Positions 46,447-59,113 of a stretch of 64,000 nucleotides of DNA are shown piece by piece. The notes beneath the pieces are model-generated. The model had not been told where the DNA came from. It searched no databases and saw only the letters and a list, made by a program, of their open reading frames with translations. The stretch's first letter is position 1. Every line of letters begins with the position of its first letter. A program made the translations under genes and the position numbers. This DNA comes from Isoperla grammatica (taxonomy: Eukaryota > Arthropoda > Insecta > Plecoptera > Perlodidae), in the NCBI GenBank assembly GCA_945910005.1, contig OX246749.1, forward strand, positions 27,956,260-28,020,259, given 5' to 3'.

Positions 46447-47650
46447 TCGATTGATTAATTAATAATGATGGTTTAATTGATTATTTAGTAAATATGACAA
46501 TTGATTCATGTATTGTCATGAGAATACGTCTGTGTGCAAACTTTCAGCTCAATTCGACGTTCGAAAGTGAGTGTTTTATCGATCCCCATATAAAACATCA
46601 ATTAATTAATTATGATGGCTTAATTGATTATTTAGTAAATATGACAATTGATTCATGTATTGTCATTAGAATACGTCTGTGTGAAAACTTTCAGCTCAAT
46701 TCGACGTTCGGAAGTGGGTTAAACATCGATTCCCATATAAAACATTAATTAATTATGATGAATTAATTGAATATTTAGTAAATGTGACAATTGATTCGTG
46801 TATTGTCATTAAAAATACGTCTGTGTGAAAACTTTCAGCTCAATTCAACGTTGGAAAGTGGGTGAAATATTGATTTCCATATAAAACATCAATTAATTAA
46901 TTAATTATGATGAATAAATTGATTATTTAGTAAATATGACAATTGATTCGTGTATTGTCACTAAGAACACGTCTGTGTGAAAACGTTTAACTCGATTTGA
47001 CGTTGGGAAGTGGGTTAAACTTCGATTCTCATATAAAACATCAATTAATTAATAATGATGAATTTATTGATTATTTAAATAATATGACAATTGATTCGTT
47101 TGAAGTCATTAACAATACGTCTGTGTAAAAACTTTCAACTTGATTTGACGTTGAAAAGTGGGTTGTACATCGATTTCCATATAAACATTAATTAATTAAT
47201 TATGATGAATTTATTGACGATTTAGTAAATATGACAATTGATTCGTGTATTGTTATTAAGAATACGTCTGTGTGAAAACTTTTAATTCGATTTGTCGTTG
47301 GAACGTTGGTTAAACATCGATTTCCATATAAAACATGAATTAATTAATTATGATAAATTAATTGACAATTTAGTAAATATGACAATTGATTCATGTATTG
47401 TCATTAGCAATACGTCTGTGTACAAAATTTCAGCTTGATCGAACATTTAAAAGTAGGTGAAATGTCGATTAAAATATTCATCGATTTCCATGTAAAATAT
47501 TAATTAATTAATTATTATAAATTAATTGACAATTTAGTAAATATGACAGTTCATTCATGTATTGTCATCAAGAATACGTCTGTGTAAAAAAATTCAGCTT
47601 TATCGGACATCTAGAAGTAGGTGGAATATCGATTCAAATATTCCGTCCAG
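46447..47650. repeat. degenerate tandem repeat, period about 140-150 bp, about 8 copies
   Basis: Each unit has TTAATTAATTATGATG, GATTATTTAGTAAATATGAC, AATTGATTC, TGTATTGTCAT, AATACGTCTGTGTG and a block like TTTCAGCTCAATTCGACGTT. Copies differ by 10-20 percent and by small indels, so the array is older than the others here. Confidence 0.9.
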
Positions 47651-48319
47651 ACAAACAAGGCAAGTTAATATAAGCGTTGTAATAATAATATAAAGAAAAT
47701 ATTCTACCGACGATCCATCCACCACCATACATTACACACAAAGAAGACAAATCTGAGTAAGTTGTTCGCAGCTGCATCGTCTACTGCCTCTCTCACAGTA
47801 GACACCTCCTCAAAGCTCCCAAACCATCCACCACCGCAGACAAAGAAAACACCCCCTGTCGGCCGCGAGGATTTCCGCAAACGACGTCCATGGACAACGC
47901 GTGCAGATATCAAACACGACAATGACATTGGATATGCACCCGCTTCCCGCAGACGTCTCATCTTGGAACTCGCGACCAGCGACGTCGAACCCTGCCCAGA
48001 CCACTTCCACCCCCACGGCATTGACAGCCACCATACCGCCACACAGCTTCTTCTTCGCTATCTGCCACATCCCCCATCCCGATGAAGATGATGAAGGCGA
48101 TGATACAAGTAACAGATAGAAGAACATTCACCCCTGTGAGCCAAGACGTGGAATAGCGCGAGACCAGCAAGCACTACGCTCCCGTCGACGAAATCCCAAA
48201 TTCACAACCGGATCTGCCGAGCACTATCACTTGGATGCCACACGAAAACCTAGTAACAGTCCCTGTTCGCATGCACGATGTAAAGCATAGCATGGACTCT
48301 TAAACAGCACCGTTACCCC
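47651..48319. other. interior of LTR element 3, no gene recognised
   Basis: GC-richer segment with overlapping open frames on both strands (up to 112 codons, 47704-48042 minus). The composition is Ser/Pro/Trp-rich with no known domain. I do not call a gene. Confidence 0.45.
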
Positions 48320-51300
48320 GGTCAAATAGCAATTTTACCCGGAATTAATTGGTACGGAATTTTTTTTTATCAAAAGTTGTTTGCTATGTATATCTACATA
48401 CACCGAAGAAAGTTTACTGCCGTCCGACCCCCCTAATTAACGTAATTAATTAAAATGCTTAAATTAATTAATGTTTATATAATCGTTATTTTCAAAGATT
48501 TGTCTGATATTGTATATTAAATACATTAAGTAAAGCCTTTTGTAATAAGAAGAACATTGAAAACCTGTATACAGATATTTCGGCAAGCATTAATTAATTA
48601 ATATCAATATAATAACATTTTTAATAAAATTGTTCCCGTGTATAATTGGTATACTGAAATATATGGTTAATAGTTGTAAATACATAAGTAGTAACATATA
48701 AAACTACTGTAGAAAGTTTACCGAAATAAAAGTAATATTCGTATGATAAATCAGCATAAATAATTATACATTAATTACCGATGTTTAAAAGGAATACATA
48801 TTTGAATATATGCATCATGGGTATCAAAAGAAAGCTGCCGATACGTGGGTTTTAATATTGGTATCTCTGGGTGAAGTAAAAAAAAAATCCTGGGGGGGGG
48901 GAATGCAGATGTTTTGTTAAACGTATCAATCGAAAGATATAAAAACGTCGTTTTTAGAAAAAGTACTTTAACAGGGCGATAAAAGAAAATGTACCCTAGT
49001 ACTTGGCTAATATATTGTAGAGGGGGGGGGGGGGTTAAGTAAAAGAGCGCCTTGTAAACTCAATTTTAATGTTTACCCAATTTACTTGATGTGACTTCAT
49101 AGATATGAGGTTCGAATACTCCGATACAAAAGACCCGTCACGGCTTTGGCTAGAATAAGCCCAGAGTGACCCTGCTGGTCGGAAGAGGTGACGAAAGGAG
49201 ACCCTGTGATATTCCTCCACCCCCACTATCCCACTGATGATTTATTCTTCCACTTGTCCCTGCCCTCCCTTGCTGGACTCCTTTCATGACGATTGACGAC
49301 CTCGCGATGTAGATGGACCTGATTCGGAAGACGTCATATGACCTAAAGGGTCGAGTACGTTGTTAAACACCGCCAATAATATAATCCGATACAAAATTCT
49401 AGGCCCGTCTACCAAGATTCACTTTGCAGTGATTCACCATGCAATGAGGGTAGAATTCTCATGGTTAGCTGACTACGTGCGGCATCATCTTGTGCTTGAA
49501 GTACTGTTATGATAGGTTATTGTCTTGCCCCGATGTAGGAATTGCTTAGTGAATCTTGATTTGTTAATTACACACCAATAATATGGCCACTTGATTGGGT
49601 TGGTGAGAAAATTTTGTTTGCTGACCAAGCAAAGCCAACAAGCAAACACTGGCTCAACTGGATTGTAGTGTGTTTATTACCATGTCACTCCGATTAAAAT
49701 GTATTTTTTTTATTGTGCTGTTGTTGATAGCCCATTATAGTCACCATCAACTACTACAGTGGTATTTTGGTATTTGCGTTTGATGTACTAAGCATGCATA
49801 TTGCATAGCAGCTCTTCAAAGATTTGTCTCTAGACCAAAGTATAAACGGAGCAGTCAATGCCCTCCATAAAATACGAAGCAATTGTTATTTATTTTTTCA
49901 TATTCCACATGCTCGTATTCATATTCATATTCGTATTCATAATCGGGGTCGGGATGGATCGTTACCGTACATTTTCTCATGTTAAATCATTACGACAATA
50001 AGATTGTATTGTGAACAGTTCCAAAAGAACCATGTAGGTTAACTCTTCTATGATTTCTTAATTGCGATTGCAATCCCGATACCGACAATTGTAATTGGGG
50101 CTTTATATTCCAAACAGTATGCACAAGAGAAGAATTTTGATCTTGCCTTGGAACACTCAAATAGTAAAATAATCTGTAGGTAGTGTTGCCTCTGATGACT
50201 CTCGAAAGACGCATGAGAGTCGTTGAAAAATCAGCAAAGGATCGGCTTTATTGTATTATCACCAACAAACGGCTAAATTAAGTTACGTCACGGTTAAATT
50301 TTGTCTGTGATGAGAAGACAGACGGATTTAACCTTACGAAGCTCGTTTACACATGTTTTGATATGCCTTCTATTCCAAACGGGGGTCAATAATTTTTTGC
50401 AAAAATAATTGCGCTCACTGAATTCGATACCCAAGTAATCAATATCAACAACTTATTTACTTTGTTGTATGAATTGCATAAAAATGTAAGTCTTATTATG
50501 TTTATCTAAACGTAAAAGTTTGTTTGGTATTACGGGTGAAATCTTTGTGTTATACTGTTTTTTTGAGAAATTCCGTAGTAATGACATTACAAATTTTGTT
50601 AAATCTTGGTAGACGGGCCATAAGTTTTGTATCGGATTAACCGGACCTCATATTTATGACGTCACATCGATTGGTGCCAGATCCAGTGATGCAAGTGGTA
50701 AGAAGGAAGGGCTGTAGCTCAATGATCATTTCGCCTCCACCTTTCACCCAATTACAAGGGGTTTAAAGAGACAATAAGGTGACATTTTTGGTGTTCAGCA
50801 AACATTTTAAAGACTTTTATTAAAATCAAGTCTTACTAAACAAGTTTTCTATGGACGTAGTAATCTTGTTTTTTCTTCTTGTTATATTACTGTTTTAACG
50901 GAAATTACTATTCTGTTGTTGAAGTGTGTCAGTGATACTTGTTCGTTTAGCTAAATTTGAGTTTATTTCACATCGGGTCTATTTGACTATATTTTGAAAT
51001 GTTATTTGTCTGGTATTTTAAAACCTACGAAAGAAGTTAGTTATTGCTAGAATTTGATGTATGTACATAAAAAGTAAGTAAGCTCTGGTATTCAAATAAG
51101 TACCAGTACGGTGCTGCGAAAGCGTTTTTTCTTTACCCCCCCCCCCCATCCCCCCTCCAACCGCTCTCCTCCCCAATATATAAGCCAAGCACTAGGGTAC
51201 ATTTTTTTAAACGCCCTGTTAAAGTACTTTTCCTTAAAGCAAGGCATTAGCTTTTATTTTATACGTTTGACGAAATACCGGCACCCCCCCCCCCCCCCAA

Positions 51301-51900
51301 CCCCCCCAAAGGAGAATGTATTTTTTTTGTTTTTTACTTCACCCGGAGATACCGATATTAAAACCTAATCATCGGCAGCTTTCTTTTGATACCCATAATG
51401 CATACAATCAAGTATGTATTCCTTTTAAACAATCGGTAATTAAGGTATTAATTAATTATGCTGATTTATCATACGAATATTAATTTTATTTCGGTAAACT
51501 TTCTACAGTAGTTTCATATGTTACTACTTATGTATTTACAACTATCAACAATATATTCCATTATACCAATTATACACGGGAACCATTTTATTAAAAATGT
51601 TATTATATTGATATTAATTAATTAATGCTTGCCGAAATATCTATGTACAGGTTTTCAATGTTTTCTTATTACAGAAGTCCCCGCTTACTGTATTTAATAA
51701 ATAATATTAGAACAATCTTTGAAAAGAACGATTATATTAGCATTAATTAATTTTAGCAATTTAATTAATAACGTTAATTTGGGGGGTCGGACGGCGGTAA
51801 ACTTTCTTTGGTGTATGAAGGTATATATAGCAAACAACTTCTGCTAAAAAAAATCTGTACCAATTAATTCCGGGTCAAGCCTATTTCCGCTTCTATATTA
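48320..51900. mobile_element. DNA transposon with about 730-bp terminal inverted repeats
   Basis: The left arm (about 48320-49047) and right arm (about 51118-51880) are inverted copies along their whole length, e.g. GTTTACTGCCGTCCGACCCCCC on the left and GGGGGGTCGGACGGCGGTAAAC on the right, and GTACCCTAGT(A/G)CTTGGCT near the inner edges. G runs and C runs at 49021 and 51276 mark the inner side. Between arms are about 2.1 kb with no transposase; part of that is another transposon. A solo arm of the same family is at 32085-32690. The family could be a Mutator-like or foldback group, undecided. Confidence 0.88.
49382..50639. mobile_element. 1.26-kb DNA transposon nested in the long-TIR element
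   Basis: Inverted ends of about 38 bases: TAATCCGATACAAAATTCTA then GGCCCGTCTACCAAGATT on the left, AAATCTTGGTAGACGGGCC then TTTTGTATCGGATTA on the right. The interior has no convincing coding region (the longest frame is 74 codons, 49990-50214 minus). Target-site duplication not settled; the ends start and finish in TAA/TTA. Confidence 0.8.
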
Positions 51901-52183
51901 CCGGGTAAAATGTTCTCTAGGAAAAATTCCTGACTCCACAAGAAATAATGACGTCAACCGAAATGTGATGCCATCGCACACACAGCAACACAGCACAGAG
52001 ATGAATGAACACTTCCTTACCTACATAGACCAACTAGCAAAGACTCATTGCCACAATATAACAATTAAAATAAAAGATTTAATTAAAAAAAAAAAACTAG
52101 TAAAAAAAAACTGCCTGGCCTGGGTAGTCCAAATAGGTAACAAAGGTAACAAAACTAAGTTTTGCAACAGCGCTTCCACCATA

Positions 52184-53037
52184 TGTAAGATAGTGAGAAT
52201 CTACCGTGACACCTACCCAATTCCGCCGGCTCAGCCTCGAACCCACGGACTCCAAAGTCGACGGTCCCGTAGAAGTACTGGGGCGTAGCTCTAGGGGTAG
52301 TTATCACATCATTGGGATCGGGACATACCAGCTCAGGCAGTTTAAGAATGAAAAGACTTTGGTTCAAACAAAAGAGGAACCGCCATTTATTAGACTACAC
52401 ATTTATCCTACGTGGCTGAGTTATGGCGAATCTGTCTATATGGGCATTTCAGGTCTGATGGACTTAACCTTCCTATCCAGAGGGTAGCTGTAGTAATCCC
52501 TATACCTTGGCTTCCTGGTGGCTGACTCGAACCCTGTGTTGTGGCTCAGCTCCATGGTCCATGTCCATGTTCGACCTCCAAGTTCCTCCCTCAGGGTCTT
52601 CGCTTGTTCTTCCCACCGTTCCACCTTGGCACAGGTCTACCTCCTCTTCCGTTCCATGGTTGAATGCCCCGAATTACACACGTGTTCCCTCGCACCTAGA
52701 CTTCATACCCCAGTCACCCCCTCTCCAAGTCATAAATTACCAACCAAACTACTCGGTTCGACCCCCTCCCGTGGCAATCATGAAAGAGTGGGACCAGGGC
52801 TCACTGACGAAGTCAACGAACCAGCCCCCTCCTGAACCGAGCAGTCAGCAAAGTTGCCGCACAAACAGGAATTATAACCGAACAAGACTGACGAAATAGC
52901 CGAGCACAGCGCATACTTTACGGTGACGATAGCTGTGAGGAAACACACCATGTCAACGTAAAGTATCCATAAATCACGCAATTAAATAAAACTAGGGAAA
53001 AATGAAATAAAGAACAAGTACTTATCTTTACCTCACA
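52184..53037 (-). repeat. 5' LTR of LTR element 3
   Basis: 854 bases. It lacks TCCTACG-type bases present near 42805 in the partner (a small deletion) and has about 20 single-base differences. Confidence 0.9.
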
Positions 53038-53041
53038 ATAT

Positions 53042-53346
53042 CTGTTTATCTTTTCCCGCCAAGTGGTCCCTACATTGTGGCATAAAGGGACAGCAACATC
53101 AATTAAAATCGTTTCTTGTTTCTTCTTGTCAATAAATATAATATCCGGTCTATTGTGATGTATGGTTTGGTCTCTTATAACTGCCCGGTCGTTATATAAT
53201 TTGTAGTCTTTCCTATCTACCTTGTCAGGCTTGTATTTGTAATACGCAGTGGTTGTGTTTATAAGTTTATACTTTATGGCTAATTTTTGGTGTATAATGT
53301 TTGCAACTTGGTTATGCCTATAAAGATAATCTGTTTGACAAAGCAT
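53042..53346 (-). pseudogene. restriction-like endonuclease region of the R4/Dong-like LINE
   Basis: The minus frame from 53346 begins MLCQTDYLYRHNQVANIIHQ and includes HHNRPDIIFIDKKKQETILIDVAVPL, with the R-P-D ... E/D spacing of the restriction-like endonuclease of R2/R4-type LINEs. It stops at EKINRY, where LTR element 3 is inserted; the next codons are found at 42285 and below. Its upstream joint (after the zinc motif) is interrupted by the 53347-54665 insertion. Confidence 0.8.
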
Positions 53347-54665
53347 TGTAACGTTTCACATTAATAGAGAACCCAAATGCACTTGAACATTTATAATATG
53401 AACTTTATTACACCACTTATAACGTATAAACGATCATATACCACATATCAATCAACATACAGACAGACGGCCTACCAGCTCAGCCAAGGGTGCAGGTTGG
53501 TTCTTCAACCAGTCATCCTCTCAGGTTGTACGTCGTCCATAGAATCGCGTCCATTGTAAGATTTCCAAAATGTCCTTTTTTTGGTCTTCGTTTTCTCGTT
53601 TCGCTTGGATCCAGTGGTTGATCGTGTGCAACAAACGCTTCGGAAAGCACCGTCCCCTTTGACGGGGCAGTCTTAGTTGACGTCTGGGTAATGCTAGTGT
53701 TGATAACTAGAGAAATTGTAAGACTCAAAGACTCGAGTTCTTGAAGTCGTTCTGTGTAGCTTTCAACACAGCTTCCTCTCTCTAGGCTCACTCTCCACCG
53801 TCTGCCTCTGTATTTTCCTTAGTTACATGTCAACATTTATTGCTAGGCAACGTAATAGAACACTTTTTATTGATATGTCCATTGCCTTCTATAGTTTTGA
53901 AACATCGCCACAGTCACGGCCTAGTGGATGATACACATGATATGTTCTTTACAGCATTTTGCACCCAGATTCGATGTTCAATAGGGAAGTCTCATCAAAA
54001 ATAAATATTCCTCAAAGCACCTAAAAATGGAAGATCATTATCTAAAAATACGGGCGGTATAATTTTTATATCTGAAAAGCGTATATTTCCAATTCCATTA
54101 GCATTTTAAGTTTGAAATTTGGAACTTCTTGTTCCGTAATTAAAAAACGGCTCTTGACGTCATATGTCATGTAAGCAACTGCCTCCTTGAAGTATTCTTA
54201 ATAATATCAACGATATTAAGTTGGACATTTTACAATATCTAGGATGCAGTGACTTTACAACAATGTCTTTTATACCACTGTTTTCTTCAGAAAATACATT
54301 TTGATACAGTATTTACCAAAACGTGTTTTAAAAAAATGCAATTATTTAACATATTGTTGTTAATTAATGTTGAGCAGTGTTCATTTACTAACTAGAAATA
54401 ATCTTTGGTTCAGTTAAAGTCTTATGAGAGCAATAATCTACTAAAGGGTGGGATTTCAGTACTATTTATATGATATAAAATTATTGTTTACTGAGATATG
54501 ACGTCAGAACCTTCTAATCACGAGCAAGATGGCGCAGGTCCGTTTCTGAGCGTGTTTTGACAGCAATATCTTTGACTTGCTGTTAAAGCGATGTTAATGC
54601 ACCTTTCGAGCCGAAACCTATTAGTTCCCGTTTATTTTAACTTGAGGTTACCAGTAAGCAAATAA
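53347..54665. other. unidentified insertion in the R4/Dong-like LINE
   Basis: It interrupts the LINE between its Cys motif (about 54690) and the endonuclease segment (53346). A 92-codon minus frame (53513-53791) has no domain I know. The first part (about 53347-53880) starts TGTAACG and could be an LTR-like piece, but I find no duplication. The second part is AT-rich. Confidence 0.45.
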
Positions 54666-54926
54666 AAAAAATGTGTGAGCCTTCCCTATTGTTTCGCCGT
54701 TCATATTACATTTTCCACATTTATCATCCACTGTGACGTCTTTCAATATGTAATTTTTTGTAATTGTTAGTCTTGATTACTTTATCTTGAATATCGATCA
54801 TAAATCCCTCTGTTTCGCTGAAAATGTCCCCGGACGTTAACCATTTGTTCGATGCTACTTTATCGACGTTCTTTATAATGTCTGCTTTGTAACGTCCTTT
54901 CTGATATTCTGACCTCCTTTGCTGTA

Positions 54927-57311
54927 TCAGAATTTAGTTTTTGAAGCAAGTTTGAATTTCCCGTTTCCGTCATTTAAATTGAGGGGAGAAAGCGACTTGT
55001 CTGCTGATACTATAGCTCTATGAAGTTGTGAATGCGGCCATTTTGTATAAAAGTACTTTCTGAGAATTTGAATTTGCTTATAATATAAATTGTTTAAATC
55101 AATCAAGCCTCTTCCCCCTTTTTCTCTAGGTAGAGTCACTCGTTCTATTGCTGACTTAGGGTGATGACTTCTGTATTTGGTGAATGTTGTGCGGGTGAGA
55201 ATTTTAAGGGCATGAATTTCTGTACGTGTCCAATTAATAATTCCGAATGAATATGTAAGTACCGGCACACATAAGTGTTAATTGCTTTGATCTTAATTTT
55301 ACCATTCAGTTGGTTTTTTAAAATGGATCCTATTCGTTTCTTGTATGCAGAAATTAATTTACTTTTTATCAGTTTATGATCAATTTGTTTAGCCTGTGGA
55401 AATCCTAGATATTTGTATGTCTTCTTCGTCCATTGCTCCAATTCGGTTGTCTTCGTCAATTTCAAACTCTTCTCATTTCGTAATCTTTCCTTTGATGACA
55501 TGAAGTGACTTACATTTATCAATTCCATAATCCATACATATATCTTTACTGAATTCTAACGTTGAGTTAAGTAGATTCGTCATGTGTGTCGCATTTAAAG
55601 CATATAGCTTGAGATCGTCTATGTAGAATAGATGTGAAAGTGTGTGGCAAACCGTATTACCGTCCTTTATCTTGAAACCATGTGTAGATTTGTTAAGTAT
55701 GTGAGATAATGGATTTAATGAAAGACAAACCATAACGCACCAAACGAGTCACCTTGAAAAATACCTCGTCGGATGTTAACTGGGTCAGTACAAATCTGCT
55801 CTTTGCCTACGTTTAACTTTAATGTTGTTCTCCAACTCTTCATCGCTGTCCGCAAAAAGTTTACGATCAATAGGTTTACTATATAAATTTCCAGTATCTG
55901 TATTAGCCACGAATGTGGTGACGGATCATACGCTTTATTGTAATCAATATAGCTTACCTGAATGTTTCTCTTCTTGTTGAATGCTTGGTTCATCACAACA
56001 GAATCGATAATTTATTGTTCCGTACACCCTTGCGACAATTTACGACATTCCTTTTGTTCTTCAGCTAATATATTGTGTTCTTCGCAGTGACTATATATTT
56101 TATTTGTTGTGCACGATGTCAAGATTTTGTATTTAGTGTTATTAATTATACGCAGCATTTGAAGTATTATCTAGGCTGTACACAACTTGACCTATGACGA
56201 GGATTTTTAGGATAAAATAACTCGATAACGACAAGTTACAAGTCTGTGTAATCACACGATGCTTGCTTTATTTGTAGACAACATAGAACACAAGAAGTAA
56301 AAACACTCAGAGCAAGACAAGCCGGAACCAGAACATTTTCGTCTCCACAGTGTTAGATTCAGACATCCTAGACCGAAGCACTTACCAACTACACAAACAC
56401 GTGGCAATGAGAGTTACTTCAAGTTTAGATACAACCACTACAGAGGGCAGCACAGTGTTAATAATGTCTACGACAGGTGGTATTTCAAATCTATAATAAA
56501 ACTTACACTGGATCATATGTGTTACATTTAGTAATATTACTTTCTAACATGTAGTTGGTAAGCATGTAATTGGTCTATATTTACTAAAATTTTTGGTGTC
56601 ATTATCTTTTGGTTAAAGAAATGTTATTCCTTCAGTAAAGAAATCTGGTAAATCTTTTTCTCCTAATATAAATTCATTAAGACATTTAGAAATCTGGTAT
56701 TGCATGTTTGAAAACTTTTTGTACCAAAAATGGTGAATGTTATCATTACTGGGTGCTTTCCAATGATGAGTATTTCGTATCGTTGATTTTATATCATTTA
56801 CACTGATGCCATCAAATGTAATTTCTTCGATATCACTAATTGCCTCAATTTCATCTTGAATTCATGTTGCATTGTGATTGTGCATTAATGGGTTACTCCA
56901 TATCCCACCCCAAAACTGCTCAATCCCTGTCTTCGTTGGTATAACATTTCCTACTATTTCTTCTTTATTGTTAATTTGCTGATAGAATTATTTTTCTTTT
57001 TTTTTTTAAACATTTCATTTTGTTCTTTTCTATCACTACACTCTTTATACATTCGTAACCTTTTGGCTAATGCTCTTACTTTTTGCTTTAGAGTATCCAA
57101 ATAGTCGTTTGAAGCCTCGTTCCGTGTTTCATGTATAGTATGGGTTTTAAACCTTTCAAATATGTGTTGGCAATATTGTAATATCTTTTTAGATCTATTA
57201 CCCATCCTGAATTCTTCTAATTTCCCAATATCTCTCCTTAACTCGTTGATCCGTTTGACTAATCTCCTTTCCCATTTTGGGGTCTTATGGGTTTTTATGT
57301 TCTGAAACATG
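54927..57311 (-). pseudogene. RT region of the R4/Dong-like LINE, degenerate
   Basis: Reading on minus from 57311: KTPKWERRLVKRINELR, then FWGGIWSNPLMHN and YRPITCLPT (RT start). After an insertion come SYIDYNKAYDPSPHSWL, RRGIFQGDSFGALWF and LFYIDDLKLYA (YIDD catalytic box), then the thumb with VLTYSFGIINW and RVTLPREKGGRGLIDL up to about 54927. A Cys motif DDKCGKCNMNGET follows at about 54745-54690. Several stops and frameshifts separate the pieces, so the gene is dead. The order and motifs are those of a site-specific LINE with the endonuclease placed after the RT. Confidence 0.82.
56160..56530. other. insertion in the RT region, possible solo LTR
   Basis: It breaks the LINE reading between YRPITCLPT (at about 56570) and the segment resuming at about 56150. 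It runs TGTACACAACTTGACC to AAAACTTACA (TG...CA ends), so it could be a solo LTR, but flanking bases do not form a clear duplication. Confidence 0.35.
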
Positions 57312-57441
<130 letters not shown>

Positions 57442-57548
57442 CAACACGGCTCAAGTCAAAATAAACATAACACCAACTAAAACGCGTTTTTTACAACACA
57501 AGAAACAATCTACAATGCCCTATTTCTCGCTAAGAATGTCTTTATACC

Positions 57549-58189
57549 CTGTAGGAACCCTATAAGGTAATGCCTAGGCCTAGGCTAGAGTTACCCTGTA
57601 GGAACCCTATAAAGTAATGCCTAGGCATACCGCATCATATGTATCGGCCTAGTAATACGGCAGTCCTAATGATACAATAGGCCTAGGCTAGAGTTACCCT
57701 GTAGGAACCCTATAAGGTTATGCCTAGGCCTAGGCTAGAGTTATTCTGTAGGAACCCTATAAGGTAATGCCTAGGCCTACGCCATCATATGTATCGGCCT
57801 AGTAATACGGCAGTCCTAATGATACAATAGGCCTAGGCTAGAGTTACCCTGTAGGAACCCTATAAGGTAATGCCTAGGCCTACGCCATCATATGTGTCGG
57901 CCTAGTAATACGGCAGTCCTAATGATACAATAGGCCTAGGCTAGAGTTACCCTGTAGGAACCCTATAAGGTAATGCCTAGGCCTAGGCTAGAGTTACCCT
58001 GTAGGAACCCTATAAGGTAATGCCTAGGCCTAGGCATACCGCATCATATGTATCGGCCTAGTAATACGGCAGTCCTAATGATACAATAGGCCTAGGCTAG
58101 AGTTACCCTGTAGGAACCCTATAAGGTAATGCCTAGGCCTACGCCATCATATGTATCGGCCTAGTAATACGGCAGTCCTTATGATACAG
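57549..58189. repeat. composite tandem repeat with AGGCCTAGGCTAGAGTTA core
   Basis: Units of about 57 and about 115 bases: TAGAGTTACCCTGTAGGAAC, CCTATAAGGTAATGCCTAGG, then in the long form CATCATATGTATCGGCCTAG and TAATACGGCAGTCCTAATGA. About six long and several short units alternate. The array is interrupted at its right end by a MITE; TAGGCCTAGGCTAGAGTT reappears at 58493. Confidence 0.93.
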
Positions 58190-58191
58190 TA

Positions 58192-58490
58192 GGGCACTAG
58201 CAACACCAGAAGACAACAATAAACAAATGAATTGAATCGATGGACAAACAACAAGCTGTCAAAAAATAATTTCGTCTGATTTTGGAAAACAAAACAAAAA
58301 ACAAACAAATACACATACAAAACTTTCCACTTAGTCGTTGTCTATCATTAAAATGGCGAGTAGTTACTATTGCTACACTTGTTTTTATTTCTATGGTTGC
58401 AATTTTATCATTTTGACAGCTGATGGTTTGTCGCTGTCCATCAGTTCAATTCATTTGTTCCATTGTTGTCTTTCGGTGTTGCTAGTGCCC
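58192..58490. mobile_element. 299-bp TA-flanked MITE
   Basis: The ends GGGCACTAGCAACACC and GGTGTTGCTAGTGCCC are perfect inverted repeats, and similarity extends over about 70 bases. TA flanks both sides (58190-58191, 58491-58492), a Tc1/mariner-type target duplication. It lies inside the preceding tandem array, so it is younger than the array. No transposase. Confidence 0.9.
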
Positions 58491-58510
58491 TATAGGCCTA
58501 GGCTAGAGTT

Positions 58511-58987
58511 GTGGACGTAATATTTCTCTAATGGCGGGCGTCACTAGACCGCGGCGCCGGCTGAGATTTTCGAACAATAAAGACTGTCTCAAGTGAAAAG
58601 TAAATACGTTGTTTATTGGTGTTTTTCACTCATTATAATGGAACATAATTATTGAATGTAGTTTGCAGTACAATATCACGCGTAAACAATTATTGTCCAT
58701 GCTTATTATTACGGCTGATTTCGTTTCACCAGTAAAAACGCAAAGTTGAAACCATATCAGGACCACGGAAATGGATTCAGTCAGAAACGGGCACCAAAAA
58801 CAGTTACTGAATCGCAATTGTCCAACAAGGTCGAATTCATGTTGAAACCATAAGTTACTGAAAAAAAGGGGTCGAGCTCTGGTCAAGAAGAAGTTACATT
58901 CACATGAGATTGGTTAATTTCTATTAGTATAGAACACTTTCTAACTAAGTTTTTTTAACTAATATAACTACGCTTGTTGTGTTGCAG
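58511..58987. other. intron sequence, no gene seen
   Basis: Mixed sequence before exon f. One short GC-rich patch (58540-58562) and AT-rich sequence. Nothing recognised. Confidence 0.4.
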
Positions 58988-59113
58988 GCGCGTTTATGGT
59001 GATCGGCCTCCTGTTCGGCCTGGCAGACATCCCCATGGTTTACGTGTTCAGTCTCATGTTTGATCGGCTGGCGGTTGGGTTTATGGCCTACGTGATTGGC
59101 AGTATCGTACTTT
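58988..59113 (+). CDS. ABCA-type transporter, exon f: TMD2 helices
   Basis: 41 codons with split codons at both ends. The first two bases complete Ser with exon e; then AFMVIGLLFGLADIPMVYVFSLMF, a hydrophobic hairpin with the family's mid-helix Pro, then DRLAVGFMAYVIGSIVL. The acceptor is GTTGCAG at 58987 and the donor is GTAAGT at 59114. Phase fits both neighbours without adding an exon. A dispersed repeat begins about 26 bases after the donor. Confidence 0.93.

Larger units (their letters stand above)
42286..53037 (-). mobile_element. LTR retrotransposon 3, large and pol-less
   Basis: Direct repeats 42286-43146 (861 bp) and 52184-53037 (854 bp), each TGTAAGATAGTG...CCTCACA. A 4-bp target-site duplication ATAT lies at 42282-42285 and 53038-53041, and taking out the element with one ATAT joins the host LINE frame exactly. 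In minus orientation the primer-binding site is probably TGGTGGAAGCGCTGTTGC (52181 down to 52164), and the purine tract is the complement of CCCCCCCCTTAG at 43149-43160. I count about 20 differences between LTRs. The interior has satellites, a hairpin and a nested transposon and no gag or pol that I recognise. Confidence 0.88.
41835..57311 (-). mobile_element. R4/Dong-like LINE with restriction-like endonuclease, split
   Basis: On the minus strand, pieces in order: pre-RT region (57311-about 56540), RT body (about 56150-54670), C-terminal endonuclease (53346-53042) and 3' end (42285-41835). They are separated by insertions at about 56160-56530, about 53347-54665 and LTR element 3. Both outer ends abut ATT/TAA microsatellites (57312-57441 and 41692-41834). 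Members of the R4 clade such as Dong are known to insert in TAA repeats, so the location fits target choice. The RPDIIFIDKKKQETILIDVAVP-like region fits a PD-(D/E)xK restriction-like endonuclease, the endonuclease type of this group. Confidence 0.78.

Noticed and set aside
47704..48127. Possible gene with overlapping frames of 105-112 codons
   Set aside because: No domain, no splice signals, open on both strands because of composition; lies inside an LTR element.
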